Origin: Ensifer adhaerens
GTDB lineage: Bacteria > Pseudomonadota > Alphaproteobacteria > Rhizobiales > Rhizobiaceae
Length of the DNA stretch: 64,000 nucleotides
Direction: 5' to 3'
Assembly (NCBI RefSeq): GCF_020035535.1
Contig: NZ_CP083350.1
Span: 1,870,501 to 1,934,500 of the forward strand
A program made the position numbers and the translations under genes. Each line of letters begins with the position of its first letter. Position 1 is the stretch's first letter. This document shows positions 54,084 through 62,660 of this stretch, piece by piece. The notes under the pieces were generated by a model. The model had not been told where the DNA came from. It saw nothing but the letters and a program-made list of their open reading frames with translations, and did no database searches.

Positions 54084-54694
54084 GGCTCCGCCGTGCGCGG
54101 AACGTGCAGTTCCTCGCCTCATTGGCCAGAGCTTCAGGTCACTTCCTGATGTCCGAAGATTCTACGAAAGTTGTTCGAAACGCGCAGGATGGAAAATGGA
54201 TCGGAATCGCGGGGCGCTTATTCGAAATGGAATTATAGCTAGCGTTTTCCCGAATGTTCTCACGCGGGTGCGCTTTCGCGCGGATTGATCTCTGCGCTTC
54301 GGGCTAAGCATTTGGAAGGCTCTTAGAGCGAGTTCCCGGGAAATGGTTGGCAACCTGACCACCTTGTGAACTGTGCAAGCGCAAGTCGAAATCGGAAAAC
54401 GGTCTATCCATCCCCCGGAAGGGGTTGGAGAAGTCGTTACTGCGTTATCCGAAGGTGGTTGTTCAAGTCATATCTCCAAGTTCATAATATAAACTATTAC
54501 AAAATTGTGGTAACGTCAAGAGTAGCGTGCTTTTGGCGCAATATTAACCCTTAGTTAAACATAAATATATTGTCAACAATGTGTGGGGAACTGCGTCTCG
54601 CCTCGTTGTCAACAATTGTACTGCCGAAAGGATGTGTATGGTGGCTTGCATGCCCGCATCCGATCGTTGGTGGACACACCACAGGAGGCAGCCG
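54084..54694. promoter_or_regulatory. AT-rich control region upstream of paralog A
   Basis: About 600 bp with no supported gene. The stretch 54475-54575 is much richer in A and T than the surrounding DNA. It contains TTAAC (54544-54548)/GTTAA (54554-54558) and two TGTCAACAAT-type elements at 54569-54580 and 54605-54616 described separately. It is probably the promoter of the rightward gene at 54695 and perhaps the transposon's internal control region. Confidence 0.5.
54569..54616. promoter_or_regulatory. Tandem ATTGTNNACAAT operator-like sites before paralog A
   Basis: ATTGTCAACAAT (54569-54580) and GTTGTCAACAAT (54605-54616) are 36 bp apart, 79-115 bp before the start codon. The form ATTGT-NN-ACAAT is palindromic. 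A matching ATTGTTGACAG site lies before the paralogous gene (58022-58032). A shared regulator is the likely reader. A transposon terminus starting TGT was considered and set aside. Confidence 0.55.
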
Positions 54695-55387
54695 ATGTTC
54701 TATTTCAAACATGTTGTGGCGGAAGTGAAGGAGACTTTCGCGCCCATTCTCGAGAAGTACGGTCTGAAGGTCAGTGCGGTCATGGAGGATGGCGATCTGC
54801 GCGTAGACTTCGATATCGACAAGAAATCATTCTCACCGGTCAGCATCAGGTTTTTCGGCCGCGCGACGACAAAGCAGAAGCTTGCGTCCTGGGAAAACGT
54901 GGAGGTTGAGATGGAGTGCTACTACCCGATCGATCTCGGCGACACGGGATGGCGATATTGGGAGCTGCAGGGAACGCGCGATTACGAACTGGACGGCACT
55001 GCCGAAGAGAACAAGCGCGCCATCGCGGAATGGCTCGAGGATATCGAGATTATCCAGGCAGGTGAGAATATCCCGAACATCGTAAGTTCTCCCCTCATCG
55101 CTGAAGCTTATGAACACGTCGAACTAGCGGCTGGACTGGACGTCACAGTTGAGTTTCGAAGGGACGAGCAGGGCAAGGAGAGTCTCAGATTTGTCAGCGA
55201 GCACGGACGCGAGTTTGTCCTGGAGTTCCCTCCGGCTTTTGAAAATCAAGACGTCGTCCTGTTGATCGACGGGCAGGAGGTCGATCGGATCAACACTCAC
55301 CGTGGGAGGGATGTTGGTCGTGCCGTGGACAAATGGGTACACGACCGGTCAATCCAGAGACGCGAGCAGCCGCAGTCTGGGAAGTAG
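54695..55387 (+). CDS. Cargo protein of unknown function, paralog A
   Basis: A 230-residue acidic protein that I do not recognise. It begins MFYFKHVVAEVKETFAPIL and has a middle section ENVEVEMECYYPIDLGDTGWRYW followed by VSSPLIAEAYEHVELAAGLDV. It is alignable along its length with the gene at 58115, including LRVDFDIDKKSFSPV against ITVRFEVDDYSFLPI and SEHGREFVLEFP against DTLGREIRLNFP. ATG 54695 follows AGGAGG. It is the first cargo gene, 227 bp before the convergent methyltransferase. Soluble, no signal or membrane segment. Confidence 0.75.
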   Translation: MFYFKHVVAEVKETFAPILEKYGLKVSAVMEDGDLRVDFDIDKKSFSPVSIRFFGRATTKQKLASWENVEVEMECYYPIDLGDTGWRYWELQGTRDYELDGTAEENKRAIAEWLEDIEIIQAGENIPNIVSSPLIAEAYEHVELAAGLDVTVEFRRDEQGKESLRFVSEHGREFVLEFPPAFENQDVVLLIDGQEVDRINTHRGRDVGRAVDKWVHDRSIQRREQPQSGK

Positions 55388-55614
55388 CGCTGCAGGAGAC
55401 CGTGAGCATTGGGCGTCGATAGCGCGGTCGTGGAACTCATAGGATTGCCGCGACACGCCTGTATTCGATACCGGCGCTTGACCCTAGACGAGTGCCGCCT
55501 TCCTCCCCTGGCTGAGGAGTGGATTCGCGAGGACGCATCGATAGCGCATCGTGAGCTAGGAAGTCCCGAAACTCACTGAACCGAGTGACTGGGAGGGTGG
55601 CGACGTTTGCTATC

Positions 55615-57813
55615 TCAACTATCGATATGCCAGGGCGGTTCGTACTGCGCCAGCATAAGCTCGTGAGCCTCAATGCGAGCGCGGACTCCCTTGCCTTTGC
55701 CCGCTATCAGGCTCAGTGGAATTCGATTGACCACGTGCTGGGTCCAGAGCTCTTCCGGCGACAAGCGCTTGTTCAACGGCGGCGGTTTTCGCTTGATTGC
55801 AGAATGTGGCACGTCGGGGCCCTGGAGCGCCGTGCCGTAATCCACGTCTCGCCCCGTGATGGCGCTCAGCAATGCGAGGCCGACGGCTCTTGCTACCCGA
55901 GGGGGAAACGCATTCCCGATCTGTTTCAGTCTGGATCCATCCCTTCCGACGAAATGCCAGAAATCTGGGAATCCCTGGAGGCGCTTGAGCATCTCTACAG
56001 TCAGCTTGGGCTTGAAGTCGAGACCAGTGATGTCTTCTACCGCGGGGGCACTATCCGCACATCCGTCGATATCGATCAGCCTTTTGGCCCATTGTGTTTT
56101 GATCGATTCTCTCAGGTTCTTCTTGATTTGGGTGATGGTAGGGGAAAGTTGACGCTCATTATGCCGAAGCCAGGCGTCCGCCCAATCGTCATAAAGTCTT
56201 TGTTGGGCACTACGTAGATCTCCGCTGCCATTCGCACCACGATCGCTTTCTGGAGTGTGGTGCGGGCACATTAAAGCGCCCAAGGCCTCCGAAATGTACG
56301 CTTCGGGAATCAGGTCGGTCGGTGGCATGGCGAACCGATGGATTGTGCCTGCAGGCATCCCGACTAGGATGATGCGGTTACGCTGTTGGGGAATTCCGAA
56401 TTTGGAGGCCTCTATTTCTTGAATGGCGACGTCATATCCGATCTCAGCGAAACGTTTCGCTATCTCGCTTCGATAATAGCCGTGTTTCTTATCCTGAAAG
56501 CCTGTCACGTTCTCGAAGAAGAATGCCTTGGGCTTTATGATACCTACGATCTCAACAGCCGTTCCAAAAAGCGCTCTATCATCGTCGCCGCCTCGCTGCT
56601 TGCCGCCTCTTGAAAACGCCTGGCAGGGTATGCCTCCCGCAACCAGGTCAACCTTGCCCGCGTAGGGAGCGAAAAGTCTCTGTGTATCTTTTGTGATGTC
56701 GGCTTTGCGCGTCATCCACGAAGGCCAGTTGAGTCTCAATGTCTTGACAGCATTGGTCCCCTTTTCGAAGAGGCCGACCGATCTGAACCCGGCTGCTTCG
56801 AGACCTATGGACTGGCCGCCTGCCCCAGCGCAGAGCTCGAGAACCGTGGGCTTCGGCTCGCGAACGCGAAGCTCATCGCTGGTGGGGGCATACTCGGCAT
56901 CGGACGTGATGTACGACAAAGCATCGAAAAGCTCGTTCGACGTTACGTCCCCGCTATCTTGATCGAAGGCGAAACCGCCGTTGTGCGCGAAGCGGCCGCT
57001 AGCGAAACGTTCCAGAGCGAAAAACGCTTGTTCGAGATGAATGCGTTGGCGGTTTCGTTCGTTGACCCGGTCCCAATCCGCTGGGGCGATCGCGATCTCT
57101 CCGAACAGCTTCACGAAGCTTTCCCGTAACCCGATCGCCTGTGTGCGCAGATTGCCGAATACCAACCTGTACGTGGGGTCTTTTGGGTTGATGTCAGGAC
57201 TGTCAGGCTCTGGATAGGGAATGTGACGCAAACGAAAGTCGATTGCTTCCTCCACGAATGCTTCGACGCCCGCCTCGAATTCGCTGACCGAAATCTGCAC
57301 TTGGGAGGAACGATGCTTCTTTAGGAAGCGCGCCCGACCGAGCTTGAAGTGCTCTTCCGCGCTCAGAGCCTGCTTGCGAACGTCGCTGGCAATCCTTCGT
57401 ACGTCATTTGTGTCAATCAGCCCGCCACCGGTGATGCGCAACAACGCGGCGTCCCGGGTGGCAGAGCTGGCTTTAATCAGCGACTTGATGACCGGAAAGC
57501 TGACTTTCTTCTCCCGAAGAAGGGGACGGACGTGTCCCAGCTTGTCGGAGAATTCAATGAAGGCAGGGGCATCGTTCCGGGAGACGCCACAATGCGTCAC
57601 GAGGTGAGCTCGGAGGATGTCGTCGGCAACAAACTCTTTAAGGCGGGTCACTTCGTCGGCGGCTTCCAGATAAAGGCTGGCCAGCTTGTCGTGAATCTTC
57701 TGGAGTCGCTTTGAGGCGGTGGCCAACGCGTCGTTTACCTGGGTCCTGGTTGGCGGCAACCGCAGCTCTGATGTGGACGACAACTTCTCGCTCCGTGGTA
57801 CGTGCGGTGGCAT
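55615..57813 (-). CDS. DNA cytosine-5 methyltransferase with long N-terminal extension
   Basis: A 732-residue protein that methylates C5 of cytosine in DNA using S-adenosylmethionine. The catalytic core runs from about residue 320: motif I TVLELCAGAGG (323-333), motif IV GGIPCQAFS with Cys397, motif VI FFFENVTGF, motif VIII QQRNRIILVG (476-485) and motif X GNAFPPRVARAVG (633-645). The variable target-recognition region is about 490-610. The first 320 residues (helix-rich, e.g. SKRLQKIHDKLASLYLEAADEVTRLKEF) are not found in usual m5C enzymes. No restriction endonuclease gene is adjacent. It lies between two paralogous unknown genes. Confidence 0.92.
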   Translation of the reverse strand: MPPHVPRSEKLSSTSELRLPPTRTQVNDALATASKRLQKIHDKLASLYLEAADEVTRLKEFVADDILRAHLVTHCGVSRNDAPAFIEFSDKLGHVRPLLREKKVSFPVIKSLIKASSATRDAALLRITGGGLIDTNDVRRIASDVRKQALSAEEHFKLGRARFLKKHRSSQVQISVSEFEAGVEAFVEEAIDFRLRHIPYPEPDSPDINPKDPTYRLVFGNLRTQAIGLRESFVKLFGEIAIAPADWDRVNERNRQRIHLEQAFFALERFASGRFAHNGGFAFDQDSGDVTSNELFDALSYITSDAEYAPTSDELRVREPKPTVLELCAGAGGQSIGLEAAGFRSVGLFEKGTNAVKTLRLNWPSWMTRKADITKDTQRLFAPYAGKVDLVAGGIPCQAFSRGGKQRGGDDDRALFGTAVEIVGIIKPKAFFFENVTGFQDKKHGYYRSEIAKRFAEIGYDVAIQEIEASKFGIPQQRNRIILVGMPAGTIHRFAMPPTDLIPEAYISEALGALMCPHHTPESDRGANGSGDLRSAQQRLYDDWADAWLRHNERQLSPTITQIKKNLRESIKTQWAKRLIDIDGCADSAPAVEDITGLDFKPKLTVEMLKRLQGFPDFWHFVGRDGSRLKQIGNAFPPRVARAVGLALLSAITGRDVDYGTALQGPDVPHSAIKRKPPPLNKRLSPEELWTQHVVNRIPLSLIAGKGKGVRARIEAHELMLAQYEPPWHIDS

Positions 57814-58114
57814 CTCTATCGTCTACGGGTTGAAGCAACGGCAAAGAGATCGATAAAATTCGAGCATTTGAACGCGATGATTGGAAGATGCCGCTATGGC
57901 TCCCAACCTACTTTCCCTGGTGTCCCCAGTGTCAGGCGTTGGAGAGTTTTCCGGCGAAGGAAACAGCCCATGCATTCTGTTGAGAGCGGTGGATCATCCT
58001 CTTCGTCGTAAAAATGCTCGAATTGTTGACAGGGATTTTCGCGACCATTTTTTGATCTTTGCATAACTGCTGACGAATCTTGCCTCCCGAGGACAGGTCT
58101 GGGTGGAGCAGAAG
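57814..58114. promoter_or_regulatory. Divergent control region of methyltransferase and paralog B
   Basis: About 300 bp without a gene. It holds the 13-base inverted repeat at 57857-57869/58012-58024 and an ATTGTTGACAG motif at 58022-58032. Both lie between the divergent start codons, so one or both may co-regulate the genes. A T-rich stretch at 58050-58065 follows. Confidence 0.55.
57857..58024. repeat. Inverted repeat AATTCGAGCATTT spanning the divergent promoter
   Basis: AATTCGAGCATTT (57857-57869) is exactly repeated in reverse as AAATGCTCGAATT (58012-58024), 142 bp apart. The right arm touches the ATTGTTGAC site. The arms lie 43 bp from the methyltransferase start and about 90 bp from the paralog B start. 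It could be a paired operator for looping or a remnant of an end; neither is shown. Confidence 0.55.
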
Positions 58115-58786
58115 ATGCGCGGATACATGGATGACGTACTGAGCCAGATAACTGTGCGGTTCGGCGCCCTCATGCAGGAACTGGGGCTGGTGCTTTCCGT
58201 CGTGGAGGATAGGCGAGCGATCACTGTGCGCTTCGAAGTCGACGACTACAGTTTTTTGCCGATTGTCCTGATCTTCGAAGGCCCGGCGCTAAGCGGGTGC
58301 GAGCGTGCAACATGGGCGAAGTTGGAGGTCGTCGAGCTCTGTTACAGCCTAATTGAACTCGGAAACACCAGTTGGGTGCATTGGGAAGAGAGTGGCGAAA
58401 GCAGCTATCATCCGCAGGGTTCGCTTGAAGACACGTTTACCCGCATCGGGGCCGCGCTGCGCGAATCTGAGATCGTGACGCTCGCCAATGACATGCCGAA
58501 AGTCGTCAATTCGCCCGATTTCGCGCACGCATGGTGCGCGGTGCATCCCTACGTCTGCATTTACGGAGTTGACGGCATATCGATCGAACGCGAGGCGGAC
58601 GTTGAGAGCTATGTCTTCAAGGACACGTTGGGGCGAGAAATCAGGCTGAATTTTCCCCTACGTACGATGCTCGGAGAACTGCTGATCAATGGCCAGCGAA
58701 CAACTCAATTCGATCAGTCCGACGCGGACGGGATCGCATCTGCTTTATCAGACGTGTTGTGGGACGTTCCGCGTTCATCACCCTGA
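58115..58786 (+). CDS. Cargo protein of unknown function, paralog B
   Basis: A 223-residue unknown protein homologous to the gene at 54695 over nearly the full length. Shared blocks include VRFEVDDYSFLPI, LEVVELCYSLIELGNTSWVHW, VVNSPDFAHAW and GREIRLNFP. ATG 58115 is preferred because GGTGGAG lies seven bases upstream; GTG 58103 and ATG 58127 are in frame. Codon use and GC are close to paralog A. It is separated from the methyltransferase by the divergent control region, so all three genes may be one functional module. Confidence 0.72.
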   Translation: MRGYMDDVLSQITVRFGALMQELGLVLSVVEDRRAITVRFEVDDYSFLPIVLIFEGPALSGCERATWAKLEVVELCYSLIELGNTSWVHWEESGESSYHPQGSLEDTFTRIGAALRESEIVTLANDMPKVVNSPDFAHAWCAVHPYVCIYGVDGISIEREADVESYVFKDTLGREIRLNFPLRTMLGELLINGQRTTQFDQSDADGIASALSDVLWDVPRSSP

Positions 58787-59298
58787 TCGGATATTGCCGC
58801 AACGCCCTTGGGGCGCTGAAAAGAAGTGGCCCCGAAGGCGATTAAGGGGCCAAAGAGAGAGTTTACATCCACTGAGCCCTAGCTGGGGGAAGGGGAACAC
58901 TCGGGCTCGCATTGTAAACCGCCATCGTGGAGACTGGTTCCCGCGATTTTACGTAGAATCCCGCAAATTGCGCGGCGTGCGGAAGGCTGATCTGACGCGG
59001 AAATGGCAACAAACAACTCTGACCTCGCCGCGCATTCTTATCCACCTCGCTTGGCTTGAATACGAAACGGCAGAAAACGCAAAGGAAGCGCCCGCGGCAG
59101 ACTTGCTGCAAATACCAGGAATGGGCTGAAGGCTGGCGGAAACGCGAATCGAAGCTGCCAGTGAGTGAATATGGCGATGCGATTGTTCGTGATTCTCGGA
59201 TTCTATTGCGGAAGAACGACAGATTATCCGAGAGGGAAGACGTGGCAAATCTAACTCCGTCATGAAGCGCGACACTCGCGGCCACAACGGAGAAGAAA
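58787..59298. other. Right junction region of the island
   Basis: About 510 bp without a convincing gene between cargo and the SDR gene. The GGCCCC (58828-58833)/GGGGCC (58846-58851) hairpin may terminate the paralog B transcript, although it lacks a T run. A short frame at 59056-59265 (TTG start, 69 residues, basic) has no recognised family. One transposon end may lie here but no inverted repeat with the left side was found. Confidence 0.4.
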
Positions 59299-60036
59299 AT
59301 GTCTGCTACACAAAAAGTTGCCCTTGTAACCGGCGCATCTCGCGGCATTGGTGCTGCAGTCGCCCAGCGGCTCGGCCGCGACGGCTTTTCCGTCATAGTC
59401 AACTATTCTGGAAGTTCAGATGCCGCCGCCGCCGTTGTCAGCGAGATCGGGCGGGAAGGCGGCAAGGCGGTGGCGGTGCAGGCTGATGTTTCAGATGCAA
59501 CGGCGGTCAAGCGCATGTTTGACTCCGCCGAGGCCGACTTCGGTGGTGTTGATGTCCTTGTCAATAACGCCGGCGTGATGATGTTGGCACCGCTGGCAAA
59601 GGCTGACGACGACAATTTCAGCAAGCAGATCGACATCAATCTCAAGGGGACCTTCAATACCCTTCGCGAGGCGGCGAACCGTATGCGCAATGGTGGCCGG
59701 ATCATCAACTTTTCTACGACGGTTGTCGGGCTGAAACTCGAAACGTACGGCGTTTATGCCGCGACCAAAGCCGCTGTGGAAACACTCACTGCGATTATGG
59801 CCAAGGAGATGCGAGGCCGAAACATCAACGTGAATGCAGTCGCTCCCGGTCCGACCGCCACGGATCTCTTCCTCAAAGGAAAGTCGGACGAACTGATCGA
59901 GCGCATGGCCAAGATGAACCCGCTCGAGCGGCTCGGGACACCCGAAGATATTGCCAGCGTCGTGGCCTTCCTTGCTGGCCCTGACGGCAAGTGGATCAAC
60001 GGCCAGGTCTTGAGAGCCAACGGCGGCGTTGTTTGA
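59299..60036 (+). CDS. SDR family oxidoreductase
   Basis: Classical short-chain dehydrogenase/reductase of 245 residues. The cofactor motif is TGASRGIGAAVA and the middle NNAG motif is present. The catalytic set is Ser/Thr in STTVVG with YAATK (Tyr and Lys). ATG 59299 follows GGAGAAG. Like many 3-oxoacyl or glucose-dehydrogenase-like members it reduces or oxidises a hydroxyl/ketone with NAD(P)(H); substrate unknown. It is 78 bp before a second SDR in the same direction and may be cotranscribed. Confidence 0.9.
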   Translation: MSATQKVALVTGASRGIGAAVAQRLGRDGFSVIVNYSGSSDAAAAVVSEIGREGGKAVAVQADVSDATAVKRMFDSAEADFGGVDVLVNNAGVMMLAPLAKADDDNFSKQIDINLKGTFNTLREAANRMRNGGRIINFSTTVVGLKLETYGVYAATKAAVETLTAIMAKEMRGRNINVNAVAPGPTATDLFLKGKSDELIERMAKMNPLERLGTPEDIASVVAFLAGPDGKWINGQVLRANGGVV

Positions 60037-60113
60037 CGCAATACATCTCGGACCGGGTGCCTGAATTTTCAGGCGCCTAGTTTATTCAAATATGACCCTC
60101 AAGGAGGGAAGCG

Positions 60114-61025
60114 ATGTCGACCAATCAAGTAATCCTTATTTCTGGTGCCTCAAGCGGGTTCGGCGCTCTTGCAGCACGCGCCTTGGCACAAAGCGGCCAT
60201 ACCGTATATGCGGGCGTTCGCGACACGAACGGGCGAAACCTCAAGGCCGTAGCCGATGCGGCAAACTATGCTGGGCAGCATAAGGTCGATCTTCGAACTG
60301 TCGAACTCGACGTCCAAAATGAAGCCTCTGTCGAAGCGGCTGTCTCATCGATCATTGCAGAGACCGGACACATCGATGTGCTGGTTCACAATGCGGGGCA
60401 CATGTCTTTTGGCCCCGCGGAGGCGTTCACGCCTGGGCAGTTCGCCCAGCTTTACGATGTAAACGTCCTTTCGACGCAGCGGCTCAACCGAGCGGCCCTT
60501 CCGCACATGCGCGCCGCGAAAAGAGGACTGGTCGTCTGGATCTCTTCTTCGAGTACTCGCGGCGGTACGCCGCCGTTCCTGTCGCCCTACTTTGCCGCCA
60601 AGGCGGCCATGGACTCACTTGCCGTTTCCTATGCCTCGGAGCTCACGAGGTGGGGCATCGAAACCTCAATCATCGTTCCAGGTGCTTTTACCAAGGGCAC
60701 CAATCATTTTGCCCACTCTGGCAGGCCCGCTGACGAAGCCCGAGCCAGCGCATATGTAGATGGGCCTTACAAAGGAGTTTCGGAGCAGGCGTTGCAGGGG
60801 CTGGCCTCATTGGAGCCTGCTGATGCAGACGCTGCAGAGGTTGCCGTCGCCATTGTCGAGGTTGTTGGTAAGCCGTTCGGCAAGAGGCCTTTCCGAGTCC
60901 ACATCGACCCGTCTCAAGATGGCGCCGAGATCGTTAATGGCGTTGCAGACCGCGTGAGGGCGGAGATGTTCCGCCGGATTGGGCTGGAAGACCTGCTTGT
61001 GCCCGCAAACCTTGACGCGTGTTAA
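60114..61025 (+). CDS. SDR family oxidoreductase, second gene
   Basis: SDR of 303 residues. Cofactor motif is SGASSGFGALAA, NAG occurs in LVHNAGHMSF, the catalytic serine region is WISSSSTRGG and the Tyr-Lys pair is in SPYFAAKAA. The length and C-terminal extension resemble the SDR_c7-like, substrate-diverse group. ATG 60114 follows AAGGAGGG. It overlaps or abuts a small membrane protein gene, suggesting a three-gene unit with the previous SDR. Confidence 0.88.
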   Translation: MSTNQVILISGASSGFGALAARALAQSGHTVYAGVRDTNGRNLKAVADAANYAGQHKVDLRTVELDVQNEASVEAAVSSIIAETGHIDVLVHNAGHMSFGPAEAFTPGQFAQLYDVNVLSTQRLNRAALPHMRAAKRGLVVWISSSSTRGGTPPFLSPYFAAKAAMDSLAVSYASELTRWGIETSIIVPGAFTKGTNHFAHSGRPADEARASAYVDGPYKGVSEQALQGLASLEPADADAAEVAVAIVEVVGKPFGKRPFRVHIDPSQDGAEIVNGVADRVRAEMFRRIGLEDLLVPANLDAC

Positions 61026-61081
61026 ATGGGGGCTTTGAAGCCCCCGTCGATCTAATCTTCTCTTTAAAGGGAACTCTAAGG

Positions 61082-61342
61082 GTGCATACTCTGATTATCG
61101 TTGCTTGCGGCTTCGTGTTGCTGGCCTTGCTCGTCGCGTTTGGATGGCTTTGGCACATCGGGCAATTTCCGAATGCACAGATAGTAAGGCTCTTCATCTC
61201 AATCTGGCTGGTGATATCGATTGTGAACATGTGGATCGGCATCTCAAAGGCTGGCTACCCCTTCAAGGAAGAGCTTGTCATCCTTCCCCAGGTCTTCCTG
61301 CCACCCGCGATCGCGGCTGGTTGTTTGCTGATGCTCAGCTAG
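61082..61342 (+). CDS. Small integral membrane protein
   Basis: An 86-residue protein with three hydrophobic segments (HTLIIVACGFVLLALLVAFGW, IVRLFISIWLVISIVNMWI and VFLPPAIAAGCLLML). It is an unknown small membrane family. Start is GTG 61082, near GGGAA; the frame extends back to GTG 61019, overlapping the SDR stop. It could be an accessory subunit for an electron-transfer or transport step but there is no evidence beyond position. Confidence 0.6.
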   Translation: MHTLIIVACGFVLLALLVAFGWLWHIGQFPNAQIVRLFISIWLVISIVNMWIGISKAGYPFKEELVILPQVFLPPAIAAGCLLMLS

Positions 61343-61494
61343 TCAGCAATGCACATTCGCCTATAAGATCGCCGTCATCTGAAAGGGTTCGTTCTGCCAA
61401 CCTTGGGAGCGCCCCAGATAGGGCCTGGGCCAGCACTGATGCGAACGCGCCATTCGATGCTTTTAGATTGTGTTCGCAGTTGTTAATGGGGAGG

Positions 61495-61523
61495 ATGGAA
61501 AGGGCAAATCTTGTTCTTTCCAT
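61495..61523. promoter_or_regulatory. Inverted repeat before the LysR gene
   Basis: ATGGAAAG (61495-61502) and CTTTCCAT (61516-61523) are perfect 8-base arms with a 13-base spacer, about 100 bp before the LysR start. An almost identical element precedes the hydrolase gene at 62661-62690. This is the size and placement expected for a LysR regulatory site. Confidence 0.6.
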
Positions 61524-61623
61524 TCACGCACCAATTGGCGGGAGCTGTCCTGGAGTTAACAATCGCCAATGCAATCGTTCCCTCTGTTTTCATGGATCTG
61601 CAAGGGTCCGTCGCGGGCCAATC

Positions 61624-62559
61624 ATGAGTAGACTACCTGACCTAGAGGCGTGGGCCATCTTTGCCAAAGTGGCGGAGACTGGTTCATTTGCGCGGGCAGC
61701 CAATGAGCTTTCACTGTCGCAGGCCACGGTATCTAAGGCGATTTCGCGCCTGGAAGCCCGCACCAAAACAGTGCTGTTCCATCGTACCTCACGCCGCATG
61801 TCGTTGACCGAAAGCGGCGAATTCGCATTGGACCGAGCCACCCGCATTCTTGATGAGGGTGAAGCAGTGGAAGCGGCCATCGCGGAGCATTCGACAAGCC
61901 TGCAGGGATTGATCCGGGTCTCGGCGCCGATGTCGTTCGGTATTGTACACCTGGCGCCGATGCTGCCGGAATTCATGGCAACCTATCCCGACGTCACCCT
62001 CGACGTGCAGTTCAATGATGAAATGGTCGATCTAATAGGCAGCAGGTTCGATCTCGCGCTGCGCATTTCGAGTTTGGAAAGCTCCAGCCTTCTGGCGCGG
62101 CGCCTATGTCCTGTAAGCGTTCTGTTGGTGGGCGCCCCCGCATATTTCGAACGTCACGGGCGGCCGGAGCATCCACGCGAGTTAGCGAACCATCGCACAC
62201 TGCAGTACAGTAACTCATGCAGCGGCGAAAACTGGCGCTTTCACCATGCCCGGCATGGAGAATTCACCCAAGCCGTGCGCGCCCAGTTGCATGCGAATAA
62301 TGCCGACGCGCTTATGCCCGCGCTGTTAGCTGGACGGGGGCTGGCATTGCAGGCGGAGTTCCTAGTGTGGGAGGAATTGCAGAAAGGGCGGCTTGAGGTG
62401 GTCATGCAAGACTGGCAGGCCGAACCGGTCGCGCTTCACATTGTGACCCCGCCTGGGCGAAGGCGTCCGGCCCGAGTGCAGGCGCTGATCAGCTATCTGG
62501 CCGAGCGCATGGCAAAGCAGCCCTGGGCACAGAAAAACGAGAACGACAGCCGTCTGTAG
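61624..62559 (+). CDS. LysR family transcriptional regulator
   Basis: A 311-residue LysR regulator. The helix-turn-helix covers about residues 5-40 (LEAWAIFAKVAETGSFARAANELSLSQATVSKAISRLEA) and the inducer-binding domain follows. ATG 61624 is the family start; the much longer frame from 61105 is an overlap with the membrane-protein gene and is rejected. Matching inverted repeats precede this gene and the hydrolase gene at 62840, so it probably controls itself and that hydrolase. SDR genes upstream may also be targets. Confidence 0.9.
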   Translation: MSRLPDLEAWAIFAKVAETGSFARAANELSLSQATVSKAISRLEARTKTVLFHRTSRRMSLTESGEFALDRATRILDEGEAVEAAIAEHSTSLQGLIRVSAPMSFGIVHLAPMLPEFMATYPDVTLDVQFNDEMVDLIGSRFDLALRISSLESSSLLARRLCPVSVLLVGAPAYFERHGRPEHPRELANHRTLQYSNSCSGENWRFHHARHGEFTQAVRAQLHANNADALMPALLAGRGLALQAEFLVWEELQKGRLEVVMQDWQAEPVALHIVTPPGRRRPARVQALISYLAERMAKQPWAQKNENDSRL

Positions 62560-62660
62560 CTCTGTGCCGACTAGTTGACGGAACGGTGCAGCCCCTCTTG
62601 GGACACGAACCCCGAGTGGTCCTCACCGCTTTTTCAGGCGCGGATCCCGCGGCATAAAAA

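Noticed and set aside
54571-58031. TGTCAACAAT (54571) and ATTGTTGACA (ending 58031) as the two ends of a mobile element
   Set aside because: The flanking 5-bp sequences do not match, no transposase is inside, and additional copies lie at promoter positions before both paralogs; operator sites fit better.
59242-59275. Weak match TTAGATTTGCC (minus strand) near 59250 as the right-end partner of the 45102 repeats
   Set aside because: Only about 11 of 14 bases agree, no second copy and no target duplication; not enough to define an end.
58863-59402. 179-residue leftward frame before the first SDR gene
   Set aside because: Overlaps the SDR start and its ribosome site, and shows no recognised motif.
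61105-61623. Long N-terminal extension of the LysR regulator
   Set aside because: It overlaps the membrane-protein gene in another frame and adds sequence no LysR protein has.
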